23,626 bases of DNA, taken from NCBI GenBank assembly GCA_003427395.1, contig BFEA01000801.1, forward strand, positions 527,018-550,643, in the 5' to 3' direction. The stretch is from Chara braunii (taxonomy: Eukaryota; Streptophyta; Charophyceae; Charales; Characeae). Below, piece by piece: positions 1 to 9,460 of the stretch; positions within the stretch are counted from its first letter, which is position 1, and each line of letters begins with the position of its first letter. Made by a program: the position numbers and the translations under genes. Under the pieces are notes generated by a model. It was not told the DNA's origin. It searched no databases and saw nothing but the letters and a program-made list of their open reading frames with translations.

Positions 1-160
1 TGGTCCTGAGTGCTGGTAGGATAGTAGAGATAGGGGGTGCGCTAGGAGTATTGACATGAGGATGGGATGGGAAGGTAGCCTCGCTCCCTCAGGACAACTA
101 TGGTTGACCCCCCCCGGGCAAAAATGTTTGTTAAAAAACCGCCCCTAAAAACCCCCCGGG

Positions 161-195
<35 letters not shown>

Positions 196-390
196 CAAAG
201 AAGCCAGGAACTTCGAATCCACCTACGTCGGGAAGGCCCTCACACGTCACCAGTGCTTCGAGGAATGTATCTGGCCAGGAAGTGAGGAACATGAAATAGG
301 TCGTTTTCCTTTTTTGTTTCTTATTGTCAGGTCCTTGTAGCGCCCTGCCAGCCAGGCAGGGAGGATTCCACGCGAGGGAGCTAAGGGCCT
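1..390. other. Intergenic DNA with a 29-base A run
   Basis: I see no supportable gene here. The only clear structure is an uninterrupted A run at 166-194, preceded by C-rich tracts (109-116 and 153-158). An open frame of about 60 codons crosses the A run, but it is mostly poly-lysine and is not credible as a protein. The A run could be the tail of a plus-strand retroposon lying to its left, but no retroposon body is recognisable. Confidence 0.5.
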
Positions 391-519
391 CGCCACACTA
401 CTTTCGAAATGTGAAAAAAACAAAAATTTGGCGAACGCATTTGGCTATGTTCTAGCGGGAAGTTCGTTCTCATTTTGGAAGTTCGTTCTCATTTTGCACA
501 TTTCGAGAGTGGTGTGGCG
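391..519. repeat. Short element with 23-bp terminal inverted repeats (MITE-like)
   Basis: The left arm at 391-413 (CGCCACACTACTTTCGAAAT then GTG) is the near-exact reverse complement of the right arm at 497-519. About 83 bp lies between them. The interior holds a 19-bp-period tandem duplication. The size and paired termini fit a miniature inverted-repeat element, but I cannot see a convincing target-site duplication outside the arms and I do not recognise the family. Confidence 0.55.
458..496. repeat. Exact tandem duplication, period 19 bp
   Basis: The block GGAAGTTCGTTCTCATTTTG occurs at 458-477 and again at 477-496, sharing the boundary G, with no mismatches. It lies between the inverted arms of the 391-519 element, so it looks like a recent slippage or unequal-exchange duplication inside that element. 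Confidence 0.85.
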
Positions 520-673
520 ACGCTCTAACTGCCTCGCTTCATTCAGTTCCAGACAAGTATTGTAGCATCCTGTATCTGACCGCAATCACAGCATAAGGAA
601 TGTTTTTTTTTTCTTTCTTTATCTGTTGTTCGTAGATAGACGAGGGCCCTGAGTGAACTGCTACCTAAAGGCA

Positions 674-732
674 GCCCGAGTTTCAACTGCAATTGAAACT
701 CGGGCCCTGACCAAACTGCGAAAACGCAGTTT
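674..732. repeat. Cluster of short perfect hairpins
   Basis: Two hairpins lie side by side. The first has perfect 13-bp arms at 674-686 (GCCCGAGTTTCAA) and 693-705. The second has perfect 8-bp arms at 713-720 (AAACTGCG) and 725-732, with an AAAA loop. A third, weaker one follows at about 728-752 (CAGTTT...AAACTG). All share a GTTTCAA/TTGAAAC core that also occurs in the arms of the larger palindrome at 784-1092, so the cluster probably belongs to the same element. Confidence 0.7.
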
Positions 733-783
733 CAAATGCAATTACAAACTGTTTTCGTGACTGGGCCGACGTTACCCTTTTTT

Positions 784-1092
784 TATTTTTTGAACGAAAT
801 TGAAACAGAGTTTTTTCAATTTTTTGGGCCGAAAATCTTCCAAATTTGCTGCTCTTGAGGGTCCGGCATTTTTTAAACGCTGGACCCCCTGTATGTATCA
901 GGACTAAGCTTGAAACCAGATATATCCAGGCGGTCCCGTCGCGCCTGGATGTATGTGGTCTCAAGCTTAGTCTTGATACATCCAGGGGGTCCAGCATTTT
1001 AAAAACACTGGACCCTCGGGAGCAGCAAAATTTAGCCGAGTTTTCGGCCAAAAACGTTGAAAAACTCAGTTTCAATTTCATTCAAAAAAAAA
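784..1092. repeat. Long imperfect palindrome (foldback), about 150-bp arms
   Basis: The left arm, about 784-932, is the reverse complement of the right arm, about 942-1092, around a 9-base centre (GTCCCGTCG). Landmarks pair in order: GAAATTGAAAC at about 796-806 with GTTTCAATTTC at about 1069-1079, GGACCCCCTG with CAGGGGGTCC, and ACTAAGCTTGA with TCAAGCTTAGT. By eye the arms agree at roughly 80% or better. Open frames across it on the two strands are mirror images of each other and are not genes. A transcript through it would form one long hairpin. Its right end abuts the 3' end of the minus-strand LINE. Confidence 0.85.
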
Positions 1093-1097
1093 ATATC

Positions 1098-1860
1098 CAT
1101 TTTGACCAAATGGTAGTAGTACTGTTTTCCATTGTATTGTCTGGGTGTCCCAGAGATTCCTTGCTCTGAAAACTTCTTTTCTCACCCATGACAGCCAATG
1201 CAAATCCTGCTTAATTGAGAACAGTTGCCCTTCAAGTTGAGGGTTCATAATGTGAGAGTTGCCAAAGCATGGCTGGCGCCATACCTTATGCCACCAGTAT
1301 GGTGGTCGGATCTTGGTGGAACTTGCCTCTCTCCATAAGGCAAGAATCGAAGCCCATAGGGGATTGTTGGTCGGGTCAGCTTTTGCTGCCATCATGGGCG
1401 AGTTTGGCTCCCCTGTCCTTAGTATCGTTGGAATGGACCAAGGCAGATTAGTGAATCAGGCCAGGGCCCGGGGTGGACTTGTCCGTCCTGTGGTGTTGGG
1501 GGAACCAAGGTTATTAGCTGAATATGAGCTAGCGGTGCCCACGGTGGTTCATCCACAATCAGCAGTCTGATAATGATATTGAAGATTAAGGCCTTTATCT
1601 GGTCTTCAGAGTCTATTATGGCCAGCCCACCTTGGTTTTTGGGTTGGGCCACTTGGGTCCATGGCCCCATGCCACCTGTTTGATGCAGGCTCGCATCTCG
1701 TGGTTGTTTCTCCACAGGTACGCGGTTATAGCTTCTTTGAGGTGGTTGAGTTGCCTGGGCCCCAAGGACAACGATGTTGTTTTGTACAAGATCATAGACA
1801 AGACTGCATTGTTAATTGTCAAAGTTCTTCCTACCGGTGAAGTATGGAGGCCTTTCCATT
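1098..1860 (-). pseudogene. LINE ORF2 C-terminal region remnant
   Basis: Downstream of the RT on the minus strand the protein fragments read like the C-terminal part of plant LINE ORF2: INNAVLSMILYKTTSLSLGP and HLKEAITAYLWRNNHE (1822-1700), then QPKNQGGLAIIDSEDQIKAL (about 1640-1580), then a tryptophan-rich stretch PTNNPLWASILALWREAS (about 1370-1315). They lie in different frames, so at least two frameshifts occurred. No RNase H domain or C-terminal zinc knuckle is evident. The remnant ends where the foldback element starts. Confidence 0.7.
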
Positions 1861-1957
1861 GAGCAATATTTGAATTCCCTCTTCCTTTTAGCGCTAGTTG
1901 ATCGTTTGGGGGAGGGTGGTCTGCCGTGTGAAGCCACCTTCGTTCAGTTTTCGATCC

Positions 1958-2720
1958 TCAACTAACTTTCATGTCGGCGACAATTGAGAAGAGGCGAATA
2001 GTCTCCGTCAGTCCCCTCGTACTGGCGGAGGTTGCCTTGTTGAGCATTGTCAAGTTGTCATCAAAGAGTGAGGTAATTGAGATGTGTGCAGGAAGTTTTT
2101 GAATGGTGATTCGTTCGATCTCCGGGTTTGCTCTGGCGAACGAGGCCAAGGCCTCTATTACTATGACGAAGAGCAAAAGGGTTATCGGATCACCTTCAAG
2201 TTGTCTAACTGACCTTTGCAGAGGAAAGGGGGAGAGAGGTGGTGCAAGGTTGTGACCCACTGTCTGAATGTTGATCCAAAGCTCGTTTGGTTAGGCATTG
2301 GTCAAGGAACAACCAGTCTACATGGTCATAGGCTTTTTCAAAGTCTATGAATAGGATGACCAATTCCACTTATCTTTGTCGAACGTACTTGATTATCTCA
2401 TTGACGAATAGGATTGGCTTGATATTCCTACTGGTCAATGAGGGGCTTCATGCCCCAGATAGGCTTCATACCCCAGACAAGAGATTGACTTAATATTTTT
2501 GTTGGGCATGAAGCCTATCTGGTCCATATGAATGAGATGTAGCATGTTGCATAGCGCTTTCGTGACCATCTGATATGGGAGGGGGAACAAGGTGATTGGG
2601 TGAAAGTTTATGATTTTAGCTCGATCTTCCTTCTTATAGGGTAGCGCAGTGATCTCTTATCTCGACAAGTCCCCAAATCTACCTTCGGTTTGAGCTGCCT
2701 GGATATATATCATAAGGTCT
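1958..2720 (-). pseudogene. LINE reverse transcriptase remnant
   Basis: The minus strand shows the RT motif series: KEDRAKIINFHPITL (about 2620-2575), DQIGFMPNKNIKS (about 2525-2485), VILFIDFEKAYDHVDW (motif A, about 2355-2310), RQLEGDPITLLLFVIVIEAL (motif B, normally RQGDP, about 2205-2145) and SLFDDNLTML (motif C, about 2070-2040). Motif C is normally FADD. Here it reads FDDN, so the second catalytic Asp is Asn. There are also frame changes, and a small local duplication just after the GFMPNKN motif. It would be catalytically inactive. Confidence 0.88.
2446..2522. repeat. Local duplication and inverted repeat inside LINE RT
   Basis: GGCTTCATGCCCCAGAT is followed at once by a near-copy, AGGCTTCATACCCCAGAC, a tandem pair with an 18-bp period (about 2447-2482). 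The reverse complement of the second part, ATGAAGCCTATCTGG, lies at 2508-2522 as part of the RT coding sequence. It is a small rearrangement within the dead LINE. Confidence 0.6.
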
Positions 2721-3449
2721 TGGTTTAGAAGTTCTCAAAAGTGCAGCCGTAATTCTTTTGGGAGTACATATAAATGTGGGGGTTTCTCGTCCTCCGTTGC
2801 TGTAAGAGTTGTAACTTAAAAATCTCATGGGATGTTAGGGGCATTTTCAGTGATTCCCTACTCTTTATCTATTTGAAAAAGGATTTGGTCATGGTCCCTT
2901 CAGTCCCCACTCGTTTGATCCGAGCTTGTATCGACCATATTGTTGGTTGAGGTAGGCTTGGAGGTGGTCTCTTGCCTCTGTAACTGATTGAACATGTGGG
3001 TGTCAAGTGGGTAGTCCAACATTTGTGTGTCTCATTGCTCTAGTGTATGCAAGAGTGTTTATTGTTGTTCTTTTGTCTTTGGCATGCTTGATAGAAAATT
3101 ATTTGACGTGTTATCTCAGTTTGGCAATGCCTGTATTGAACTAGTCTACTAATAAGGGATAACTTTCTTTTCTGGTACATCAATGATACTGAAATTGTTT
3201 CACTAGCTCCTGCACTTCTGGCAATTTGAGTCAAGAGTTGTTAAATTTGTAAAAGGCATAGCCTCGCGTGACATGGTGGTCGAATGAGAGACACAAGGCT
3301 ATGCCCCTGTGCTCAAAAGATCAACAACAACGTCATGGGCTAAGAGTTTGAATTTATGCGACCATCACTAAGCTTGTAGGAGATTGTGATAGAAGCAAGT
3401 AGTCGATCTTTCAGTTGGACAAGCCTGCCTCACCCCTCAATCTTAAACA

Positions 3450-4015
3450 TATATACGTCTGTTTGAAGGGATGTAATTATCTTTTTATATCGCACAATTG
3501 CAAATTTTTCCATCACTTGGTGGAGGATAATATTTGTAGTCATATCGTCTCACCAAGGTTGGGCGGTGGATTGTCTATCGATATAGGGATGGGGCGTAAT
3601 ATTAAAGTCTCCAGCTATGATGACAAGAGGGGTGTAAGTCTGTAAGGCCCGAAGCAAGGTATGTAGGAAGTTGAGTTGGTCTTGGATATCACTTGTTCCA
3701 TAGACGCAGACCAGGGAGATTGTCTATTTTCCTATTATCGCTTTCAAGTATGCCCAACGACCATCTTGTCTGTCATAGTTGTAGTGGAGTTGTTTCAGAC
3801 GGGATACAGGAGGAAGTCAAATGGCTACACTTGCGGAGACTCGATTCGTTGATGGTGTTGTGTATGTTGTGTGTGGCCTGAGTTTGCGTTTTTTGACTTC
3901 GTGGGATGGGGAGATTGACAAGTGTGTCTTTTGCACGCATATTGCATCAAGCTAGTCGAGAGAGTCGATGGATTTTACCTCATTCCAAATAACTATCTTT
4001 TTTTGTTGATTTGCA
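3450..4015 (-). pseudogene. LINE endonuclease domain remnant
   Basis: In LINE EN domains, an N-x-N-G-L motif is followed by an ...QET... motif and later GDFN. Here the minus strand gives, in order, SININDL, KKIVIWNEVKSIDSLD then a stop, AICVQKTHL (the catalytic Glu position reads Lys), CVYGTSDIQDQLNFL, and VIIAGDFNITPHPYIDRQ near 3620-3565. Stops interrupt the frame at least twice (for example after SIDSLD and within the APW region). The Glu-to-Lys change in the metal-binding motif and the stops indicate a dead enzyme. Weaker linker sequence of the same element continues to about 3040. Confidence 0.8.
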
Positions 4016-4019
4016 GATA

Positions 4020-4466
4020 TCAAGTCGTTGATGTTGATTGAGTGGATGTGCAGATCAACTTGGGCCAAGAGTAGGTCAACCACATTGGTGGATAGGAAAT
4101 CACCCCGGTGGATAGGGTTTGACAGTGGGGATCACTGTCTTCATTGTCTGGAGGTTCAGTCGACGCAATATACAAAATTGGTTCAAGTGAAGATGTTATT
4201 GTGGATATTGTACCATGGTTGTACACAACGTTGACTACCCCAACCTTTTTTTTGATGAGGAGAAGGGGGGAGTATTGGTCATGAAAAGAAACTGCGTAGT
4301 CTGTATTTAATGTTGATGGGATGACCAGACTATGTTCCGTTTGTGCAGAATTAGCGACTTGCCCCGCCTTGTCCACAATTTGTTGAATGGTATTAATGAT
4401 TGTTTTGCCCACCAATTTCCAGTCCACCTCGCTGGGTGTTGGGTAGGCAGTAACCAGTGTCTGCAA
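4020..4466 (-). pseudogene. LINE upstream ORF fragment, 148 codons open
   Basis: This open stretch lies directly upstream of the endonuclease domain and overlaps its N-terminus in another frame. It begins MQTLVTAYPT and shows no zinc knuckle or other motif I can name. By position it could be the end of LINE ORF1 or the 5' part of ORF2 before a frameshift. In the neighbouring frame, near 4070-4005, the residues HSININDLISANQQKK resemble the start of LINE endonuclease domains (consensus like SLNINGL), so the true ORF2 start probably lies within this span. Confidence 0.45.
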
Positions 4467-4696
4467 TCAGGTGGTCGCGGCTGCAACCCCCTCGACCCAA
4501 CTGCAGCGGACAGCTGCGGTTCAGGGACAATTTTATAACATGCAGCCCCAACTGGGTTTCAGCCAGGTGGCGGCATGGCCTACCTGCGGGCCACAATTGA
4601 CTGCAAAATTAGTCGGGTCAACCGAACAAGCTTAGTATATACGTATAGATAGATATATAGACAGATTTACATATATATATATATATATATCCCCTC
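4467..4696. other. Unassigned spacer with TA repeat
   Basis: I see no gene. The first part is GC-rich with CTGCAG/CAGCTG motifs (4490-4600). It is followed by a TATAGA/TATATA microsatellite at about 4640-4690. Confidence 0.4.
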
Positions 4697-4740
4697 GTTT
4701 ATTGTCCTCTTCTCCCACTCTGCCTACGGTTTACAGAGCA
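4697..4740. repeat. Dispersed repeat fragment, copy 1
   Basis: This 44-base stretch (GTTTATTGTCCTCTTCTCCC...ACGGTTTACAGAGCA) aligns without gaps to 16327-16370, with about 8 mismatches. The flanks do not align clearly. It shows that a repeat family, unidentified here, has at least two copies in the window. Confidence 0.6.
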
Positions 4741-5190
4741 ACTTTGTTTGACGATATGTACTTTAATACATATATATATATAAGTTTAACTCTTGATTCA
4801 ATTTATTATTATGAAGAATTATTGTATCAAGATTTGAATATTTGATAATACTTCGGTTCAATTCGACCACCTAAAGGTGCGCAAGTGTTTGGTTTTCGTA
4901 CCATGGATAAATTCATAGAGAAAGGCATCACATGTTCATTGTAGGCCTATACGTAGATACTTTGGAATAAGGAGGAGGTGTAAAGTTGTCTCTTACCACT
5001 GATTATTTGTTGGGAACCCCTATGGATCTTGGTCCTCCGAATTCTCACAAAGACTTTACGCAATGCATCTCACTTGTTTCATTTATAGGACGAAAAGAAA
5101 GAAAGGAAGAAAGAAAGCAACAAACCACTCACTTTGCATCTACTTTCAATTATAATTTGTTGGATTGATTGATGTTGAACCTTTCTTTTA

Positions 5191-5247
5191 CGTATATACT
5201 GTATATATATATATATGTATATATATATATGTGTATATATATATATA
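5191..5247. repeat. TA/GTATA microsatellite
   Basis: Alternating TA interrupted by G (GTATATATATATATATGTAT pattern) fills this stretch. A smaller TA tract lies at 4770-4783. No gene crosses it. Confidence 0.9.
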
Positions 5248-5885
5248 GGTCAAACTTTGCCTTCCGACTGTTGGCCTGCATCGCAGCCCATCCAAAGCTT
5301 AATGAAAATATGCAATGCTGAATGAAAAGCATGCATGAGGGGAAGAAGGAAAAGCAGAATGACCCTACACAGTAAGAACGGGTGCAACAAAATGGAGATA
5401 TTTATAGTAATAAAGACCTCTTATTAGATGCATCCAAGAAGAGGAATGGAAACAAGCGGCCTGAGAGACTCTTAGAACCCCCGCCCCGCCCGGCCCCGCC
5501 CCACCACCCGTGAGACTTTTCTGTTGCATAACTGGGTGCTATTGGAAAGCTTCCCGACCAACATAAGTACCTCATCGGGGACTATGGTTTGGGGGGTGGG
5601 ATTGTACGTAGCAACCCCCCCCTTGACAGGCGAGTAGTACCGTAAGGGCAAGACTGACTTTTTTTCAACATCTTTATCGTGCTTGAACTCATGCTTGCCG
5701 GAGATAAGCAACCGAACCGATGCCCCCAAAATATAAGGGGCTTTGTGTTTTGTTAACAAAAAACTATAAGGAAAAATAAGATCAGGAACACAAAAAACTT
5801 AAAGAAAGTACTGCCAATGTATTTGGACCACATATAGGGTCTATAAGTTCATTTTCGGAATACCTGGGGCAACAATATGTTGGAG
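5248..5885. other. Unassigned DNA with a C-rich patch
   Basis: No recognisable gene. A 95-codon open frame runs on the minus strand from 5759 to 5472 (begins MLTKHKAPYILGASVRLL, ends in Gly/Arg-rich VVGRGRAGRGF). I do not recognise it. Its C-terminus is just the translation of the C-rich tract at 5479-5512. It could be a scrap of an old mobile-element ORF. I give it little weight as a gene. Confidence 0.35.
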
Positions 5886-6018
5886 TTCGTCACTTCGATT
5901 CCCTAGGGCGGGAAATAACCTTGGGGCAGTGGGCAGCTAAGTGTGAGATATTTGAGTGTCACATCGACTTTATTCGGGTACGAAATGACCTTGGAGCAGC
6001 TAGCAGATGAGCTTCAAA
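5886..6018 (+). repeat. Degenerate tandem duplication, period about 69 bp
   Basis: The segment starting GTCACTTCGATTCCC at 5889 recurs, diverged, from 5958 (GTCACATCGACTTTA). Both copies share GAAATRACCTTGGRGCAG and a GCAG-x-T-x-AG continuation. By eye about two thirds of positions match. In one plus-strand frame the copies translate similarly, LGREITLGQWAAK and FGYEMTLEQLADE, which hints that an old coding repeat was duplicated. No longer frame supports a gene. Confidence 0.5.
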
Positions 6019-7640
6019 ATTGTGAAACCCCTAAACTTAATAAGCTGGCGGGTGGCAAACTGGGAGTGTCACTGGCTGCAGATAGGCCTACAACTTGATT
6101 TCAGTCTTGACACCCAGAATTATGTTAAATTGGGTCATGATCTGGCTGGCTGCAGTTGGACAATTTTTCAGGTTTCTGGCCGAGTTAGGTGCATTTTGGA
6201 AAATATGCAAAAACTAGCTATTCTGAACAACTGGCCATAAAATTTGTTTGCAGTTGAGGCTGGGTACGATTGTAGGTTTTTTTGCAAACCAAATTTGGGT
6301 CGGATGCAATTTGCAATATACACACGGATTGCAAGCACTGGCAGTAACAGTCAGTTTGATTCTTTTGTTTTCAAGGGTAAAATGTTTGATTTCCCCCCAA
6401 TGGAAGGGAGGGATCTTACCGTACAGGTAAATAAAGTTAGGGCAGAGGTTTTTTTTCTTTTTTATTTTTTTCCTAGTAACGACATTACATAAATACTAGG
6501 AGGACTGATAGAAGTTGTTCCTCTAGCAAGTCCGTCTAGGTCATTCTATCTTGTGGTGGGGAGACGCACCTACTGAAAACCGGGTCCAACGTCCCTTGAA
6601 ACATGAAAAAAAAATGAAGATTTGAGAGTCATAAATTGTAAGTGGTATCATGCCTCTTCACCCTTAAAGGGCGCTGGATCGCCTATGATGAACTAACACA
6701 ACCCCATCATAAAAAAAACATCCAAGATTAGGATGCCCCGAGCACACCTACACAACAGGTACCTTCCCCAGACCGAAAAAAAAGTGTCTCGGAATTATTA
6801 GTGGCTTAAAACATTGTCAGTTAATCCCCTGATTTGTCAACACAATCAATGCATTTTTTATTGTATTTTAGTATAAGAACATTGTGATGTGTAAGACGCT
6901 GGAGCCGTTTCCCAGCAAGTGATGCTCCCCACAAATAGATTGGAGTCATGCACCACGGGGACTTACTATTGGAGGACGCTCCTATCAGTCCCAACAATAT
7001 CATGGTGGATGCAGACCTCTCGACACACAAGGGGCACTGCAGGGGTATAAAGACTAACAGGGAGACCTCAAACTGACGAAGGTATAATTTTTTAATAGCG
7101 TTTTTCCTTACCAGAATGGACACACGCAGCAAACCATATCCTCATTCCAAGGGGGTGACGCAGGGAACGAGTGGATAACCGAGCACCCCCCATAAACAGT
7201 GCACAATAGACAATGCACCCCCACTGCCCCAGAAGGAAAACCTTAGTGGATACATAAACATCGTCTCACGTGGGCTAATAAAAAAATACAATTAAATTGG
7301 GATTTTTTTTTTTTTTGTAAGACCCACTCCACATTTTATTTCAGTTTCAATTGCATTTTTTAATTATCCTGCGAAGCTTGAGAAATGCCAAGAGCGAGTG
7401 GTCGCATAAAATTTTTGTAGCGGAAAAACGAAATGGTTGTACGAGCAGGAGCGATATGTTTGTGTTATTTTAGCCCGAATACTTTTGACTTTGGTCAAAA
7501 ATAGTTTCCATGTAACTCACAACTCTAAATACAACTAATAAAGGGACAGAAGGGTATCGGAACGTTTATAGTACAAACGAGCGCCGACTAGAACTAGCCA
7601 CAACACCCTTCCAGCAATGGATAGAGGGGGCAAGATTGAT
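6019..7640. other. Unassigned AT-leaning DNA
   Basis: Open frames here are short (60-105 codons), lie on both strands and match nothing I recognise. A T run sits at 7303-7316. The sequence TTTCAGTTTCAATTGCATTT at about 7339-7358 resembles the arm of the palindrome at 784-1092 (CTCAGTTTCAATTTCATTC at 1064-1082), so a fragment of the same family may be present. The last part may include the 5' region of the plus-strand LINE that starts near 7650, but I cannot demonstrate it. Confidence 0.35.
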
Positions 7641-7653
7641 GAATATAAATTTG

Positions 7654-7990
7654 CACTTCCTTAAATGTAAATGGGTTGACTTTCACCAATCCCGATAAAA
7701 AACAAGTCATTTGGGAACAATTGAGGGGGGGCGCAAACAAAACATGGCCTAATGTGATCTACATAAATGATACACGCCTAATTGTCAAATATGACCGTAA
7801 CCAGGCCTACAAAATGATCTGGCTACAACAGACGTATATGCCACATGCTCCAAAATCTGCAACGTATAAACGACCATATGACTCCCGTTTGACTTCAAAG
7901 TCGTCCCATTCAATTGAGCACAAGACCAGATGGAAGGCAAATGGTTTTCTATCCTTGCTATGTTGGAGTTTGAACTGGTTTGTATTGTAA
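7654..7990 (+). pseudogene. LINE endonuclease N-terminal remnant
   Basis: The frame reads CTSLNVNGLTFTNPDKK then QVIWEQLRGG, matching the start of L1-type endonuclease domains (SLN-x-NGL followed by K-x-x-IWE-x-L). After about residue 30 the match to known motifs weakens. The expected QET motif appears degraded (near MIWLQQTYMP), and the frame ends at 7990. No GDFN motif was found before the foldback insertion. Confidence 0.65.
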
Positions 7991-8367
7991 GGATATATGC
8001 TTTGAATAAGGTGGGGAATAGACATGCATTTTCTAATAACATTAAACAATATGTCCGAACTAAACGTTGGATCAGTGACGTCTCCACCAACAACTTCAAT
8101 ACCTAAAAGAACATGATGATCTATGCACCCTGCAGATACTGAAGGAACAACTAATGAAATGCACGATGAATGGATGCTTGATCGATGTCTAGGCAATGTG
8201 CACAATCATAAAATATATTTTTTTGTTAATTTAAAATGTTTTGCTCACGTGAGGAAATTGAAAAAGGTTTTCTTTTTGCCTCTATTTTTATGTTTTTTTC
8301 AAATTTGGTGTTAAGGACTACTACAAGATCCAACAATTGACTAGCTCCACCCCACCTTGGGTACGGA

Positions 8368-8629
8368 TAGTCAGAGACTTCTACAATGATTTGTTCGTCG
8401 TGGGGATAACTTTTTGCCCAGCGGTATCAATAGCTCTTCAAATTTGTGATCTCTGGTGTTTATGGGGTATCCTCACATATTGAATGCGAATAGATCATCG
8501 TAGAAGTCCATAGTCAGATACTTATACAATGATTTGTTCGCCTTCAGTATGTGAGGATACCCCATAAACACCGAAGATTACAAAATTGAATAACTTTTGA
8601 TACCGCTAGATAAGAAGTTATCCCCGCGG
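8368..8629. repeat. Foldback element with about 92-bp arms inside the LINE
   Basis: The main arms are 8399-8490 and 8537-8629. The core GGTGTTTATGGGGTATCCTC (about 8455-8474) pairs perfectly with GAGGATACCCCATAAACACC (about 8553-8572). CGTGGGGATAAC pairs with GTTATCCCCGCGG, and AGCGGTATCAA with TTGATACCGCT. A nested pair adds to this: TAGTCAGAGACTTCTACAATGAT at 8368-8390 against ATCATCGTAGAAGTC...AGTCAG at about 8494-8517. It lies between the EN and RT parts of the LINE, so it probably inserted there. I cannot identify a target duplication. Confidence 0.85.
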
Positions 8630-8894
8630 TAGCGAGACAAGATAGATATGTCCTTTAAAAATTATAAAATATAGACTACTGTACTATTAATATAAGAGGA
8701 AAAAACCTAGATAATAGATGGGTTCCCCAATGAACTTTGAGAAACCTCTTGGATATTATTTGTTCGAGGACTTAATGAACTACTATGACAAAGTATGAGA
8801 ATGTGAAAAAACTGGGGAAATCTTGGGACAAGGGATATTCTCCCTTCTCCACAGAAATGAGAGACAAACTAAATATATGAAAATACTGACCGAT

Positions 8895-9415
8895 AACCCT
8901 ACTAAATGTGGTATAGAAGATGATAACTAAGGCATTAAAAAAACAAAGGCACGAAGTAATGAAGAGCCCAATTCATCCAATACATGTAAGATTTATGAGA
9001 GGCAGGAGAAATTATGGTAACATCTTGCTGGTCAACGAAATGTTAAGATTGTCAAAATAATCCAAGTATAATCTAACCCTCATTGCTATTGATTTTCATA
9101 AAGCATATGACCATGTGGATTGATATTTCGTGGACAACTGCTAACAATGGATGAATTTTGAACCTACCTTAAGCAGATGAGTGGAAATATTATGTAAGAA
9201 TGCCACTACATAGGTGCACACCGATGATACTTTAGCTCCATAGGTGAAATTGTAAAGGTCGATCGCACAGAAAGACCCAATCGCCCCCTTCCTGTTCCCC
9301 GTGTCGACACGAACAAGGATATTAGGAAAATGAAAATATCATCTATTCCTAAAGATGCTATCCGCACAAACCCCATGTTTGCAGATGACTACCTTACAGT
9401 AATGGTGGATGCCAA
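8895..9415 (+). pseudogene. LINE reverse transcriptase remnant (second copy)
   Basis: The plus strand reads ITLLNVV, MITKALKKQ, EVMKSPIHPIHVRFMRGR, NYGNILLVNEMLRLSK (8897-9050), then LTLIAIDFHKAYDHVD (motif A, about 9080-9122) followed by a stop in place of Trp. Next comes AQKDPIAPFLFPV (motif B, normally RQGDP, about 9264-9305) in another frame, then NPMFADDYLTVMVDAK (motif C, about 9370-9417). Unlike the first LINE, motif C keeps an intact FADD. Several stops and at least one frameshift make it non-functional. Confidence 0.85.
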
Positions 9416-9460
9416 AGAAGACAATAACATGAGAGAAATAAAAAAACCTTGAGGGACCGG

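Larger units (their letters stand above)
1098..4466 (-). mobile_element. Decayed LINE (non-LTR retrotransposon), minus strand
   Basis: Reading the minus strand from 4466 down to 1098 gives, in the expected order, an upstream ORF, an apurinic-endonuclease-like domain, a linker, a reverse transcriptase with recognisable motifs, and a C-terminal region. This order is typical of plant L1-type LINEs. Reading frames are broken by many stops and frameshifts, so it is not active. I cannot fix the exact ends. No poly(A) tail is visible at the 3' side (near 1098), where a foldback element begins. Confidence 0.85.
7650..9460 (+). mobile_element. Second decayed LINE, plus strand
   Basis: In plus-strand order: an endonuclease N-terminal motif (CTSLNVNGLTFTNPDKK, about 7654-7704), an EN remnant to about 7990, a later foldback insertion (8368-8629), then RT motifs from about 8895 to 9415. 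It has the same domain order and similar motifs as the minus-strand LINE at 1098-4466, so the two probably belong to related families. It is broken by stops and frameshifts, and its C-terminal part is missing or unrecognisable after about 9460. Confidence 0.8.

Noticed and set aside
683-1169. Two open frames of 107 and 132 codons on opposite strands
   Set aside because: They are mirror-image readings of the long palindrome at 784-1092 and resemble each other for that reason only.
5472-5759. 95-codon minus-strand open frame as a gene
   Set aside because: Unrecognised, with no neighbouring support, and its C-terminus is a translation of a C-rich tract. It is kept only as a note in the region description.
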